Assembly: GCF_001613465.1 (NCBI RefSeq)
Contig: NZ_BDCK01000001.1
Location: 29,988-93,987, forward strand
Reading direction: 5' to 3'
Origin: Nocardia niwae NBRC 108934 = DSM 45340
Lineage (GTDB): Bacteria > Actinomycetota > Actinomycetes > Mycobacteriales > Mycobacteriaceae
Length of the DNA: 64,000 bases
Below, one piece after another: positions 1 to 12,052 of the stretch. Each line of letters begins with the position of its first letter. Position 1 is the first letter of the stretch. Below the pieces are notes generated by a model. The model ran no database searches, was not told the origin of the DNA, and was given only the letters and a program-made list of their open reading frames with translations. A program made the position numbers and the translations under genes.

Positions 1-1
1 G

Positions 2-1636
2 GACGCGAAGGTGGTCCGCGAATTCGACCTGGAGCGCAGGGTGTTCCTCGACCCGGCCGACGGCGGCTTCTTCCTGCCCGAGGCGAAGTCGGAGATCCGC
101 TGGATCGACATCGACTCGGTGTATGTGGGCACCGACTTCGGCCCCGGCTCGCTGACCGATTCGGGGTATCCGCGGATCGCGAAACGCTGGCGTCGCGGCA
201 CCGCCCTGACCGAGGCGGTCACCGTTTTCGAGGGCGAGAGCGGCGATGTCGCGGTCTCGGCGGGCTACGACCGCACGCCGGGTTACGAACGGCACTACGT
301 CGGCCGCGCCACCGACTTCTTCAACGAAGAGGTCTACCTGCTGGAAGCCGACGGCACGCTCCGGTACCTGGACATCCCCAGCGACGCCAGTGAATCCTGG
401 TACAAGGACTGGCTGCTGGTGCGGCTGAAGTCGCCGTGGGAGATCGGCGGCGCGAGTTACCCCGCGGGCGCGCTGCTGGCCGCCGACTTCGAGAAGTTCC
501 TGGCCGGCGCCCGCGATTTCGAGGTCCTCTTCACTCCGGACGCGCACACCTCGCTGCACGGCTACGGCTGGACCGAGAACCACCTGTTGCTGGTCACGCT
601 CGAAGACGTGCAGACCAAGCTCTACGTGCTGACCCCCGGCCCGGAAGGCTGGCGCCGCGAGCCGCTGGCCGACACCCCGCCGATGGCCACCACCAGCGTC
701 CTGAATCTCGACCCGCTGGAGAGCGGCGACGAGTTCATGCTGAACACGAGCGGGTTCACCACTCCGGCGACGCTGCTGGCCAGCGCGGTCGGCGGGCGCA
801 CCGAGCGGCTCAAGCAGGAGCCCGGGTTCTTCGACGCCGACGGCGTAGTGACCGAGCAGTTCTTCGCCACGTCCGACGACGGTACACAGGTGCCGTACTT
901 CGTGCTGCGCCATCGCGACCGTCAGGACGTCCCGGGACCGACGGTGATGTCCGGCTACGGCGGTTTCGAGGTGTCGCGCACCCCGGCCTACAGCGGCGCG
1001 TCGGGCATGGGGTGGCTGGAGCGCGGCGGAACCTGGGTGATGACCAACATCCGCGGCGGCGGCGAGTACGGGCCGCAGTGGCACACCTCGGTGCAGAAGG
1101 CCAACCGGTACAAGGTGTACGAGGACTTCTCCTCGATCGCGAAGGACCTGGTCGCGCGCGGTATCACCACCGCGGACCAGCTCGGGGCGGTCGGGGGCAG
1201 CAACGGCGGACTGCTCATGGGCGTCATGCTGACCCGCTACCCCGAATTGTTCGGCGCGATCGTCTGCCAGGTGCCGCTGCTGGACATGAAGCGCTACCAC
1301 TTGCTGCTCGCGGGGGCGTCCTGGATGGCCGAGTACGGCGACCCCGACAAGCCGGAGGACTGGGAGTACATCGGCAAGTACTCGCCCTACCAGAACGCTC
1401 GCGCCGACCGCGCCTACCCGCCGATCCTGCTCACCACCTCCACCAGGGACGACCGTGTGCACCCCGGCCACGCCCGCAAGATGGCCGCGCTGCTGGAGGA
1501 ACAGGGCCACGAGTTCTGGTACCACGAGAACATCGAGGGCGGCCACGGCGGTGCGGCCGACAACAAGCAGTCGGCTTTCCAGGCGGCGCTGATCTACGAG
1601 TTCTTCACCCAGATGCTGATCGAACGCCGCCCCTGA
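2..1636 (+). CDS. Prolyl oligopeptidase family (S9A) serine peptidase, 5' end outside window
   Basis: The frame is open from base 2, so the gene starts upstream; the GTG at 11 is internal. About 544 residues are present, against roughly 680-700 in the family. The first part is beta-propeller sequence. The C-terminal alpha/beta-hydrolase domain has the nucleophile elbow GGSNGGLLMG near base 1200, an acid loop STRDDRVHPGHA near 1440 and the catalytic-histidine region EGGHGG near 1545. Family members hydrolyse short peptides on the C-terminal side of proline. No signal peptide can be judged because the N-terminus is missing. It converges with the alpha/beta hydrolase at 1698. The enzyme family is clear; the substrate is not. 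Confidence 0.9.
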   Translation, partial: DAKVVREFDLERRVFLDPADGGFFLPEAKSEIRWIDIDSVYVGTDFGPGSLTDSGYPRIAKRWRRGTALTEAVTVFEGESGDVAVSAGYDRTPGYERHYVGRATDFFNEEVYLLEADGTLRYLDIPSDASESWYKDWLLVRLKSPWEIGGASYPAGALLAADFEKFLAGARDFEVLFTPDAHTSLHGYGWTENHLLLVTLEDVQTKLYVLTPGPEGWRREPLADTPPMATTSVLNLDPLESGDEFMLNTSGFTTPATLLASAVGGRTERLKQEPGFFDADGVVTEQFFATSDDGTQVPYFVLRHRDRQDVPGPTVMSGYGGFEVSRTPAYSGASGMGWLERGGTWVMTNIRGGGEYGPQWHTSVQKANRYKVYEDFSSIAKDLVARGITTADQLGAVGGSNGGLLMGVMLTRYPELFGAIVCQVPLLDMKRYHLLLAGASWMAEYGDPDKPEDWEYIGKYSPYQNARADRAYPPILLTTSTRDDRVHPGHARKMAALLEEQGHEFWYHENIEGGHGGAADNKQSAFQAALIYEFFTQMLIERRP

Positions 1637-1697
1637 CGAACGGTCGCCGCCGGACGCGATCCGTCCTCAGCGGCGCGCGGCCACAGCGGAGGCCCGC

Positions 1698-2555
1698 TCA
1701 CCGGTCGCGCAGCCACTTCTCGATCTGGTCCACGGTGCTGGCGTGCTGGCGGATCCAGCCGTTGTGCCCCAGCGGTTCGGGTTGGCGCCAGCGCGTCACC
1801 TCGGCGTTGGGCAGCTTCTCCAGCAGGTGCTCGGCGGAGCTGGGCGGGGTGAGGTCGTCTCCGGTCATCGTGATGGACAGCACCGGAAGTTTCAGCCGCG
1901 CGATGCGCTCCTCGTAGTCGATGTCCGCGCCGACCGGGACGAACCGGCCGGTGCGGGCCAGCCGGGCCCAGTCGGAGATCAGCACCTTGGACTGGCGGCC
2001 GAAACCCATCGAGACCCGGTCGCCGGGCCAGAAGCCGGCCAGGTTGGCCGTCAGCGAGATCGCCGTGGTGCCGACCAGCATGCCCGGACCCGAAAGTCCG
2101 CGGTAGCCGCGGTAATACGGGGTGCCGGACGCGACCAGGACGAGCCCGCCGAGCCTGCCGCGGATGCGCGCGGCGTACATGACGCCGAGCTGGCCGCCCA
2201 TGCTGTGCCCGAGCAGATACGGCGTGCTGTCCGGGAACTGCTCGCGGACCACCTCGAAGATCGCCGGGAAGTCCACCGAGACCAGCTCGTGGTAGCCGTA
2301 CGTGCTGGCGGAACTCGGCTTCGGCCTGCTGTCGCCGTTGCCGCGCAGCTCGCCGATGGCCACGTCGAACCCCCGCGCCGCCAGGCCCGCGCCGAACAGT
2401 TCGTAGTAGCCCGCGGGCACGCCGAGGCCGGGCACGATGACCAGCACCGGGCGCGGCGTATCCGGGGTGACCGGGTGCCGGTGCGCGCCCTCGGCCGGGA
2501 TCAACCGCACCGGGACCGTGGTGCCGTCCGGCATCTGGATCGGAACTGTCTGCAT
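1698..2555 (-). CDS. Alpha/beta hydrolase family protein
   Basis: This 285-residue protein has an alpha/beta-hydrolase fold. After a first strand (VLVIVPGLGVPAGYY) comes the nucleophile elbow GHSMGG at about residue 117, and a late histidine in the segment PLGHNGWIR, close to the C-terminus, is the likely catalytic His. The pattern resembles lysophospholipase or monoacylglycerol-lipase-like enzymes, but the substrate cannot be read from sequence. There is no signal peptide or transmembrane helix, so it is probably cytoplasmic. It lies 47 bp downstream of the TetR gene at 2603 on the same strand and may be co-transcribed with it. Confidence 0.85.
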   Translation of the reverse strand: MQTVPIQMPDGTTVPVRLIPAEGAHRHPVTPDTPRPVLVIVPGLGVPAGYYELFGAGLAARGFDVAIGELRGNGDSRPKPSSASTYGYHELVSVDFPAIFEVVREQFPDSTPYLLGHSMGGQLGVMYAARIRGRLGGLVLVASGTPYYRGYRGLSGPGMLVGTTAISLTANLAGFWPGDRVSMGFGRQSKVLISDWARLARTGRFVPVGADIDYEERIARLKLPVLSITMTGDDLTPPSSAEHLLEKLPNAEVTRWRQPEPLGHNGWIRQHASTVDQIEKWLRDR

Positions 2556-2602
2556 CCCCGCACGTTACCGCGCTCGACGCTCCGATCCGGCGGACCGGGA
2601 CG

Positions 2603-3235
2603 CTAGGCGCGAACCGCGCCGATGATCACCCTGCTCAGCACCCGGATGACGTCGTCGAGCGGCGGGCGCGGCTCCGCGCCGCTCCAGGAGTCCACCACGT
2701 AGTTGACGCCGCCGATGATGGCGAGCATCCGCATCTCGTAGTCGCCCGCGGGTATCTCACCGTGCAGCGCGGCATCCTCGGCGGCGCCGGCCAGCAGCGA
2801 ACCCCACTCCCGGCGCACCGCGAGGCGGAATTTCTCCACCTTCGGGCCCGCGCCGACCACTTCCACCAGGGCGACGCGCGCCTTGCGCGGATCGGATCCG
2901 ATCGATTCGACGTAGGCGCGGACGGCGGCGTCGATGACGTCCAGCGCCTTCGCGCCGGTCTTCGCGTCCAACGCCTTCTTCACCGCGTCCCGCGACTCCC
3001 GGTCGATCTGCTCGTACAGCTCTAGGAGCAGGGACTCGCGACCGGTGAACTCCTCGTAGAACTGCCGCGAGGAGAGTCCGGCGTCCTTGCAGATGGCGCC
3101 GACCGAACTATTGGCGTAGCCGTCCCGCGCGAAGACCGTCAGGCCTGACTCCAGAAAACGCGCACGCCGCTGACGCTGCCGGTCCTCCACGGGTTGCCCG
3201 GCATACATTCGACCCGTATTCGCATCCTGTGACAT
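2603..3235 (-). CDS. TetR/AcrR family transcriptional regulator
   Basis: The protein has an N-terminal TetR helix-turn-helix (ARFLESGLTVFARDGYANSSVGAICKDAGLSSRQFYEEF) followed by a helical ligand-binding domain. An upstream ATG at 3274 would add 13 residues, but it lies inside an inverted repeat (3252-3288). I prefer the ATG at 3235 (210 aa, begins MSQDANTG); an ATG at 3208 is another option. No strong ribosome-binding site precedes any of them. The gene sits just upstream of the alpha/beta hydrolase on the same strand, which it may regulate. The ligand is unknown. Confidence 0.82.
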   Translation of the reverse strand: MSQDANTGRMYAGQPVEDRQRQRRARFLESGLTVFARDGYANSSVGAICKDAGLSSRQFYEEFTGRESLLLELYEQIDRESRDAVKKALDAKTGAKALDVIDAAVRAYVESIGSDPRKARVALVEVVGAGPKVEKFRLAVRREWGSLLAGAAEDAALHGEIPAGDYEMRMLAIIGGVNYVVDSWSGAEPRPPLDDVIRVLSRVIIGAVRA

Positions 3236-3251
3236 TGGGGCAGACAATACA

Positions 3252-3288
3252 GAAGGGCCCGAACTCATCGTCACGGATCGGGCCCTTC
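3252..3288 (-). terminator. Perfect 11-bp inverted repeat, likely terminator or leader hairpin
   Basis: GAAGGGCCCGA at 3252-3262 pairs perfectly with TCGGGCCCTTC at 3278-3288 across a 15-nt loop. Read on the minus strand it lies between the HAD hydrolase (ends 3560) and the TetR gene (starts about 3235), and is followed by TGTATTGTCT, which is fairly T-rich. It could end transcription from the HAD gene or act as a leader structure for the TetR gene. Confidence 0.55.
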
Positions 3289-3559
3289 GTTACAACCCTC
3301 GACCGACATCACGTTAGCCGAAAGTTGGCTGAGCAGTTGCTACCTCATTGATCGGTCGCCGAGCCGAAGCCCGGCGACCATAGTAGTTTGCGCACAAGCA
3401 CGCTCATCAGCGAATCGAGCATCCGGCAACTCCGATCTGTCCGTGAGACATTCCTTGTCACTGGCTATTTGCCGAAACAGACGATACCCAGATGCGTTGC
3501 GATTGCGGGCAATTTTAGAGGGAAACTGTAGAATTTTTTGTTTCATTCCGATTCGTCGG
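3289..3559. other. Intergenic region of lower GC, no gene supported
   Basis: About 270 bp visibly richer in A/T than its surroundings. A 68-codon minus-strand frame (3340-3546) crosses it, but it matches nothing I recognise and has no ribosome-binding site. Its base composition differs from all neighbouring genes, so it may be a decayed or imported remnant. Confidence 0.4.
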
Positions 3560-4366
3560 TTACGGCAGGTTCGCCCGACCCGCTTGCCGGGCCAGCAATT
3601 CCGGCAGCGCGGCCACGGAATCGATAACGTGATCGGGCGCGCGGTCGGCCGACGCCAGCACCTCCGGCCGGAATTTACCGGTGCGCACCAGTACGCCGGT
3701 CAACCCGGCGTCTTGCGCCGCAAGCACATCCGAAGACAGATCGTCACCGATCATCAAGACCTCCGCCGGGTCGAGCCGCATCAACGCCGCGGCGGTGCGG
3801 AAACCGGGCGCGGCGGGCTTGCCGACCACCTCGATGCGCGAGTTGCCCGCCGCCTCCAGGCCGGGCAGGTAGGCGCCCGCGTCGATGCGCAGCCCATCCG
3901 CTGTCGCCCAGGTCAGTCCGCTGTGCATCGCGACGACGGGCACGCCGTCCAGCATCAGTTCCACCACCCGGCTCAGTGCGGCGTGATCGAATTCCGGTCC
4001 AGCACCGCCGATCACGACCACGTCGGGATGACCGTCGTCGAGCGTCAGACCGGTGAGGTCCGCCGTGATGTCGCCGTGGTTGAGCACCCAGACCACGGCA
4101 TCGGGGTAGCGGCCGCGCACGAACTCGGCGGTGAGCCTTGCGGCGGTGACGATCTCGGCCTGCTCGACCTCGATACCCGTGCCGCACAGGCGTTCCGCGA
4201 TCTCGGCGCAGGTACGTGAGGTGGTGTTGGTCAGGAAGGCGCGGCGCAGCCCGCTCGCACCGATCCGGCGCACCGCGGCGGCGGCGCCCTCGATCTCCCG
4301 CCAGGAGGTCACCAGGACGCCGTCGATGTCGTAGAGCACGCCTCTGATCCGACCGCGGTCAGGCAT
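3560..4366 (-). CDS. HAD-IIA family hydrolase (phosphatase)
   Basis: This 268-residue protein starts with HAD motif I as DIDGVLV (residues about 13-19). Motif II is TNTTSR. A conserved lysine lies in VVGKPAAPGF, and motif III/IV is MIGDDLSSDV followed by AQDAGLTGVLV. This is the HAD subclass IIA arrangement with a C2 cap (NagD, 4-nitrophenylphosphatase and phospholysine phosphohistidine inorganic pyrophosphate phosphatase relatives). It should be a cytoplasmic Mg2+-dependent phosphatase of unknown substrate. Its ATG overlaps the start of the divergent MFS remnant. Confidence 0.85.
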   Translation of the reverse strand: MPDRGRIRGVLYDIDGVLVTSWREIEGAAAAVRRIGASGLRRAFLTNTTSRTCAEIAERLCGTGIEVEQAEIVTAARLTAEFVRGRYPDAVVWVLNHGDITADLTGLTLDDGHPDVVVIGGAGPEFDHAALSRVVELMLDGVPVVAMHSGLTWATADGLRIDAGAYLPGLEAAGNSRIEVVGKPAAPGFRTAAALMRLDPAEVLMIGDDLSSDVLAAQDAGLTGVLVRTGKFRPEVLASADRAPDHVIDSVAALPELLARQAGRANLP

Positions 4367-5141
4367 GGCTTCAGCGTACGACCGGCCCGCCCGCCGGGCA
4401 CGCCGACCGACATCACCGAGACCACCTCGCCCCCGGGGCGGGCGGCACGATGATCGCGGCGCGAGCCGGTCGCGGCGCGGCGGCTTACCGCGAAGCGGCC
4501 GCTGGATGGTCTACCTGCCGGTCGTGGTCGCGACCTCCGTGCCACAGAGCATGATCGCCTGGTTGCTGCTGGCCATGGGCATCGGCCAGGTGATCGGCAA
4601 TGCGCAGGCCGGGCGGGCGGTCGACCGCTACGGCCCGCGCCGCACCCTGACGGTGGGGCTCGCGGGCGCGCTGGTCGGCCTGGCGCTGCCCGGCGTGGCC
4701 ATCCATGCCGCGTGGGCGGTGTTCGTCGTGCTCGCCGTCACCGGGCTGTTCGGTTCGGCGATCCTGGTCCCGCAGCAGCATCGCCTCTTCGGCATCGCCC
4801 ACGACGCACCCACCGTCGCCCTCGGCCTGAACGGATCGGCCATCTATCTCGGCGCGGGCCTCGGGTCGATCATCGGCGCGACCGTGCCGGATTCACACGG
4901 CGGCGCGTGGCTGCCGTTGGCCTCCACGCTCATCGCCGGCCTGGCGCTCGCGCTCGCGCTCGGAAAGACCAAGTCTCCCACCGCGCTTCCGGTTCCCGCC
5001 CGACCCGATCCGCGAGCGGCGCGACCCCGAGTCGCGCCGCCTCGGCAATCCGCTAGGCGGCAGGGCCGGGACGGATCGAGTCCAGCCGGTCCGCGCATCG
5101 CGTCAACAACTCCTGCAACGTGGCCCGTTCGGCGTCGGTGA
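4365..5141 (+). pseudogene. MFS transporter remnant, C-terminal half only
   Basis: The recognisable part runs from about 4505 to 5000 and encodes roughly six membrane segments. It includes the mid-protein MFS loop pattern GRAVDRYGPRRTL and a later segment ILVPQQHRLFGIAHDAPTVA, both typical of the second half of DHA1-type drug efflux transporters. The first six helices are absent: the 45 codons ahead of GRWMVYLPVVVATS are arginine- and proline-rich and look non-coding. The frame also runs about 90 bp into the convergent MarR gene. I read this as a 5'-truncated pseudogene. A start near 4506 making a half-transporter cannot be excluded. Confidence 0.6.
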
Positions 5142-5505
5142 ACTCCTCGGCGAGCGCCCGCTCGACGCGGACCGCGCGGGCGTCCGCGTCACGCATCACC
5201 GCCGCGCCCCTGTCGGTCAATGTGGTCTCCAGGACGTTCTTGTGCCACGGGTGCGGCGTGCGCTCGATGAGCCCGCGGTCCTGCAGATTGCTCAGCACGG
5301 TGTTCATCGACGGCGGGGTGACGCCGCAGAGCCGGGCCAGCGCGGCCGCCGAGATGCCGGGATTCTCCGCGAGGAAAAGCAGGGCGGCGTACTGCGGCAC
5401 GGTGACGCCCGCCGGTTTCAACGCGGCGTTCTTGGCCGTGTTGAGGGACTGCTCGGCACGTTTGAGATACGAGCCGATCCGTTCGGCGGCGGGCAGCGAC
5501 GTCAT
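5053..5505 (-). CDS. MarR family transcriptional regulator
   Basis: A 150-residue protein with the MarR winged helix-turn-helix: recognition region ISAAALARLCGVTPPSMNTVLSNLQDRGLIERTPHP, then the wing and the C-terminal dimer helices. It is divergent from the beta-propeller lipoprotein gene at 5629. A 12-bp inverted repeat (5552-5563) lies between them, so autoregulation and control of that lipoprotein are likely. Its 3' end overlaps the decayed MFS gene, which might once have been its efflux target. Confidence 0.88.
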   Translation of the reverse strand: MTSLPAAERIGSYLKRAEQSLNTAKNAALKPAGVTVPQYAALLFLAENPGISAAALARLCGVTPPSMNTVLSNLQDRGLIERTPHPWHKNVLETTLTDRGAAVMRDADARAVRVERALAEEFTDAERATLQELLTRCADRLDSIRPGPAA

Positions 5506-5551
5506 AACCGCATGGTATCCGTGCGTCTCACCATTTGAACCTTGACTGATA

Positions 5552-5563
5552 TTAGAGTTCTAA
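5552..5563. promoter_or_regulatory. Candidate MarR operator between divergent genes
   Basis: TTAGAGTTCTAA: perfect 5-bp arms TTAGA/TCTAA separated by GT, 47 bp upstream of the MarR start and 66 bp upstream of the lipoprotein start. A further TTAGA half-site occurs around 5583 and another near 5599. MarR proteins typically bind such sites in divergent promoters. Confidence 0.55.
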
Positions 5564-5628
5564 CATAAATTCATGGCCGTTCTTAGATGCGAATGCATTA
5601 GATCGAACGGACTCGAAGAGGTAAGTCG

Positions 5629-6627
5629 ATGCCCTACGCACTCCCCCGCCGCCTGCTGTCGAGCCTGGCCGCCGCGAGCGCCTGCGTCACACTCGCGGCC
5701 TGCGGCGCCGGTGGCGCGCCCAGCACCGCCGTCCACACCGCATACGAACTTCCCGGCGACCGCGCATACCCCGAAGGCATCGCGGTCGACGCACGCACCG
5801 GGGACGTCTATGTCGGCTCGTACACCACCGGCGCCGTCTATCGAGCGGCCCCGGACGCCCGGCGAGCCGAGATCTTCCTGCCCGAGGGCGCCAACAACCA
5901 CAAGACCGCCAACGGCTTGAAGGTCGACGCCGCGGGCCGGCTGTGGGTGACCGACTCGACCACCGGCGTCGCCGTGTACGACATCGCGACCCGCGCCCTG
6001 CTCGCCGACTTCACCGTGCCGGGAAGCGATCCCCGCTTCGTGAACGATCTCGCCCTCACCCCGGACGGTACGGCGTATCTGACCGACAGCACGCGGGCGG
6101 TCGTCTATCGCGTCACCCCGGACCAGCTGGCCGCCGCCAGAGCCCGAGGCGGGCGCGGGGAGCTGACCCCGCAGTTCGACCTGCGCGCCGCGCTGCCGCC
6201 GATCGAGCCGGGCGGCTTCAGCCTCAACGGCATCGTCGCCGATCCGGCAGGGCGCTATCTGCTCACCGTCGACATGCCGCGCGGCGACCTGTACCGGATC
6301 GCGCTGACGCCGGGGGCGAACCCGATCGGCAAGGTCACGCTGAGCGGCGGCGATCTCCGGCAGGGCGACGGGCTCGACCTGCGCGACGGCGTCCTGTGGG
6401 CCGCACACAACACCACCAACCAGATCAGCCGCTGGACCGTGTCCGACGACGGCGCCACCGCGACGCTGGCCGAGCGGCGCAGCGACGAGGCGCTCGCCAT
6501 CCCGACGACCCTGGCCCGCGCCGGTGACCGAACCCTGATCGTCTCCTCCCAGTTCGACAAGGGCGGCCCGATGAGCCCGGGCACCCCGAAGACGCCGTTC
6601 ACCGTCGTCACCCTCGACGGAATCTGA
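5629..6627 (+). CDS. Lipoprotein with SMP-30/gluconolactonase-like beta-propeller
   Basis: A 332-residue protein. The N-terminus is a lipoprotein signal peptide with lipobox LAAC (Cys about residue 25). The rest is a six-bladed propeller of the SMP-30/gluconolaconase/strictosidine-synthase-like type, with repeats such as PEGIAVDARTGDVYVGSY, GLKVDAAGRLWVTDS and VNDLALTPDGTAYLTDS. Relatives hydrolyse lactones or act as binding scaffolds; here the substrate is unknown. The protein should be anchored to the outer face of the membrane. It is divergent from the MarR gene, which may control it. Confidence 0.82.
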   Translation: MPYALPRRLLSSLAAASACVTLAACGAGGAPSTAVHTAYELPGDRAYPEGIAVDARTGDVYVGSYTTGAVYRAAPDARRAEIFLPEGANNHKTANGLKVDAAGRLWVTDSTTGVAVYDIATRALLADFTVPGSDPRFVNDLALTPDGTAYLTDSTRAVVYRVTPDQLAAARARGGRGELTPQFDLRAALPPIEPGGFSLNGIVADPAGRYLLTVDMPRGDLYRIALTPGANPIGKVTLSGGDLRQGDGLDLRDGVLWAAHNTTNQISRWTVSDDGATATLAERRSDEALAIPTTLARAGDRTLIVSSQFDKGGPMSPGTPKTPFTVVTLDGI

Positions 6628-6632
6628 CCCCC

Positions 6633-6679
6633 GAACGCCGGAAGCCGGCCCACCTCGCGGTGGACCGGCTTCCGGTTCG
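6633..6679. terminator. Bidirectional terminator between lipoprotein gene and groEL
   Basis: CCGGAAGCCGG (6638-6648) pairs with CCGGCTTCCGG (6665-6675). An inner stem CCACC/GGTGG closes a TCGC loop, with one mismatch between the two stems. It occupies the gap between the converging genes ending at 6627 and 6704, so it can serve both strands. Confidence 0.7.
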
Positions 6680-6703
6680 AAATGCGCTGGCGGGTGGCCG
6701 GAC

Positions 6704-8386
<1,683 letters not shown>

Positions 8387-8469
8387 TCATCCCAGTTACG
8401 CTGGCCAGGTTCGGTGCCCGCGACGGACGACCGAGGGTGTCTACGGAACCCGGTCTCACCGTCCCGACC

Positions 8470-8494
8470 TGGCACTCACAGGTCGAGAGTGCCA
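8470..8494. promoter_or_regulatory. CIRCE element 1 (HrcA operator) of groEL
   Basis: TGGCACTC (8470-8477), nine bases, then GAGTGCCA (8487-8494). This is the TTAGCACTC-N9-GAGTGCTAA heat-shock operator with one changed base per arm. It lies about 140 bp upstream of the groEL start. Confidence 0.9.
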
Positions 8495-8503
8495 AAAGCA
8501 TTT

Positions 8504-8529
8504 TTAGCACTCTGGGGTGGTGAGTGCAA
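8504..8529. promoter_or_regulatory. CIRCE element 2 with groEL promoter
   Basis: TTAGCACTC (8504-8512), nine bases, then GAGTGCAA (8522-8529). On the minus strand the right arm supplies a -35-like TTGCAC (8529-8524). After 17 bp comes the -10-like TAAAAA (8506-8501), so HrcA bound here would cover the promoter directly. Confidence 0.85.
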
Positions 8530-8542
8530 GGTCCGCACCGGG

Positions 8543-8836
8543 TCAGGGCCGGTCGTCGACGCGCAGCACCAGCGCGACGAACGCGTCGGTGCGGCGTTCC
8601 TCCGGCGTGCGGGGCTCGCCGCCCTCCACGGTGACGAGCTCGGCGTCGTGCAGCAGCAGCTCCGCCTCCACCCGCATGATGGCGCGAATGAACGGCGGGG
8701 CGACGTCGGGCGGCAGGTCGCCGTTCACCACGTAACTGCCGTCCGGCTGGGACTCGGTGGACACATACGAAAGCGCGCGCAGCAGATCTGCGCGCCGTTC
8801 CCCCGCTATTAGGTCGGAATCCGTTTCATCCGCCAT
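8543..8836 (-). CDS. Conserved hypothetical actinobacterial protein
   Basis: 97 residues, acidic, with no signal peptide, membrane segment or motif that I recognise. The middle (DGSYVVNGDLPPDVAPPFIRAIMRVEAELLL) looks like folded sequence, and codon use fits its neighbours, so I accept it as a real gene. It ends just upstream of the CIRCE region on the same strand as groEL, but its own 3' end lies only about 14 bp from the operators. It is therefore probably transcribed separately from groEL. Confidence 0.65.
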   Translation of the reverse strand: MADETDSDLIAGERRADLLRALSYVSTESQPDGSYVVNGDLPPDVAPPFIRAIMRVEAELLLHDAELVTVEGGEPRTPEERRTDAFVALVLRVDDRP

Positions 8837-9025
8837 TGCTATAGCTTAGCCGCCAGCGGTTCACATCTCCGGCCGGACGATTCGCGCCAACCGACCGGGG
8901 CGTCAAAAGCGCAGGTCACGGCACTGCTCCCCGGGTCTTCGGCCACTCGCCGCCGCGCCCGTCCGTCTGCGGCGGCGTAGATTCCGGTTGGACCATGATC
9001 AACCTCGGCCCGGAAGGGGGCGCGG

Positions 9026-11083
<2,058 letters not shown>

Positions 11084-11141
11084 CGGCCGCAGCGTCCGAC
11101 GCCCCTGAAACGGCCGGATGCGCGCTGCTTATGGTGGCTGC

Positions 11142-11816
11142 GTGAGTGAGAAACCCGGCTGGGATGCGATCGACGAGGCGTTGCGGCCGCTGTACGGCGA
11201 TATCGAGCCCTTCCATTGGGCGTCCGACCACCCGTGGTCCCTGGGCGGGTCCGACCCGCTCGACGGGATCAGCGCCTACTCCCGCACCGATCCGGTGCCG
11301 CACTGGCATTACGTCAGCTACGGCATGACCGAGCTGTACGAAAAGGAGTGGGACAACCCGGCCGAGTCCGGTTGGGGCTTCGAATTCACCTTCCGGCTGG
11401 CCCGCGGGCGCGCGGACACCGAACCGCCCGCGTGGCCGGCGAACTTCATGCAGAACCTCGCCCGTTACGTCTTCCAGTCCGGCAAGTGGTTCGAGCCGGG
11501 ACACACCATCAAGACGAACGGGCCGATCGCGGCCGACCAAGCGGACTGCACCAATCACGCCGTCTGCTTCACCACCGACCCGGAACTCCGCGTCGTCGAC
11601 AGCAGGCACGGCCGCGTGCATTTCCTGCAGATCCTCGGGCTGACCATGCCGGAATACCGAGCGGCGCAGGGCGGACGCGCCCTCGCGCTGCTCGCCGAAC
11701 TGGAGCCGCGCCTGCCCCTGTACATCACCGACATTCGCCGTGAACCGCTGGTCTCCGAGCCGAAACCACAGGCCCGCTGGCCGCGATGGGGCGGCGGGCT
11801 GGCCGGGCGGGGGTGA
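11142..11816 (+). CDS. Suppressor-of-fused (Sufu) domain protein
   Basis: 224 residues from the GTG at 11142 (MSEKPGWDAIDEAL); an earlier ATG at 11118 adds eight residues without a better ribosome-binding site. The sequence matches the bacterial Sufu domain family. Features include HWHYVSYGMTELYEKE, WGFEFTFRL, ANFMQNLARYVFQSG and the GHTI motif, followed by FLQILGLTMPEY. In animals Sufu regulates Hedgehog signalling, while bacterial versions are mostly uncharacterised and sometimes act as immunity proteins against toxins. No toxin gene is next to it here, so its role is open. Confidence 0.8.
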   Translation: MSEKPGWDAIDEALRPLYGDIEPFHWASDHPWSLGGSDPLDGISAYSRTDPVPHWHYVSYGMTELYEKEWDNPAESGWGFEFTFRLARGRADTEPPAWPANFMQNLARYVFQSGKWFEPGHTIKTNGPIAADQADCTNHAVCFTTDPELRVVDSRHGRVHFLQILGLTMPEYRAAQGGRALALLAELEPRLPLYITDIRREPLVSEPKPQARWPRWGGGLAGRG

Positions 11817-12047
11817 TCAGGCCGCTCGGGCCGAGTGCTGTTCGACCCGCGCGCTCCGGCGCGGCCCGCGGACACCGGCTCCCCGGGTGCGCAGTGCCCG
11901 GCGACGACGCGCCCGCGCGGCGTGCGCCCCGCGAACCCCGTTGACGACGTTGCGGATCCGGTGACCGGCGTCTGTTCGCCGGGCCGCGCCGATCACCAGC
12001 GAGGGCACCGCGAGGGCGCTCCGCGCACGGAACTTCCCGCCGCCCAC
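11817..12047 (-). CDS. Possible small basic protein downstream of the Clp-N gene
   Basis: A 76-codon frame begins with GTG at 12047, five bases after the stop of the Clp-N protein. It is very arginine-rich with a short hydrophobic stretch (SALAVPSLVIGAA). It may be translationally coupled. It has no ribosome-binding site and matches no family I know, so it may equally be non-coding GC-rich sequence filling this 236-bp gap. Confidence 0.25.
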   Translation of the reverse strand: MGGGKFRARSALAVPSLVIGAARRTDAGHRIRNVVNGVRGAHAARARRRRALRTRGAGVRGPRRSARVEQHSARAA

Positions 12048-12052
12048 GAGGA

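Noticed and set aside
3340..3546. 68-codon minus-strand frame in the low-GC gap
   Set aside because: No ribosome-binding site, no recognised family, and base composition unlike real genes nearby. Kept only as an intergenic note.
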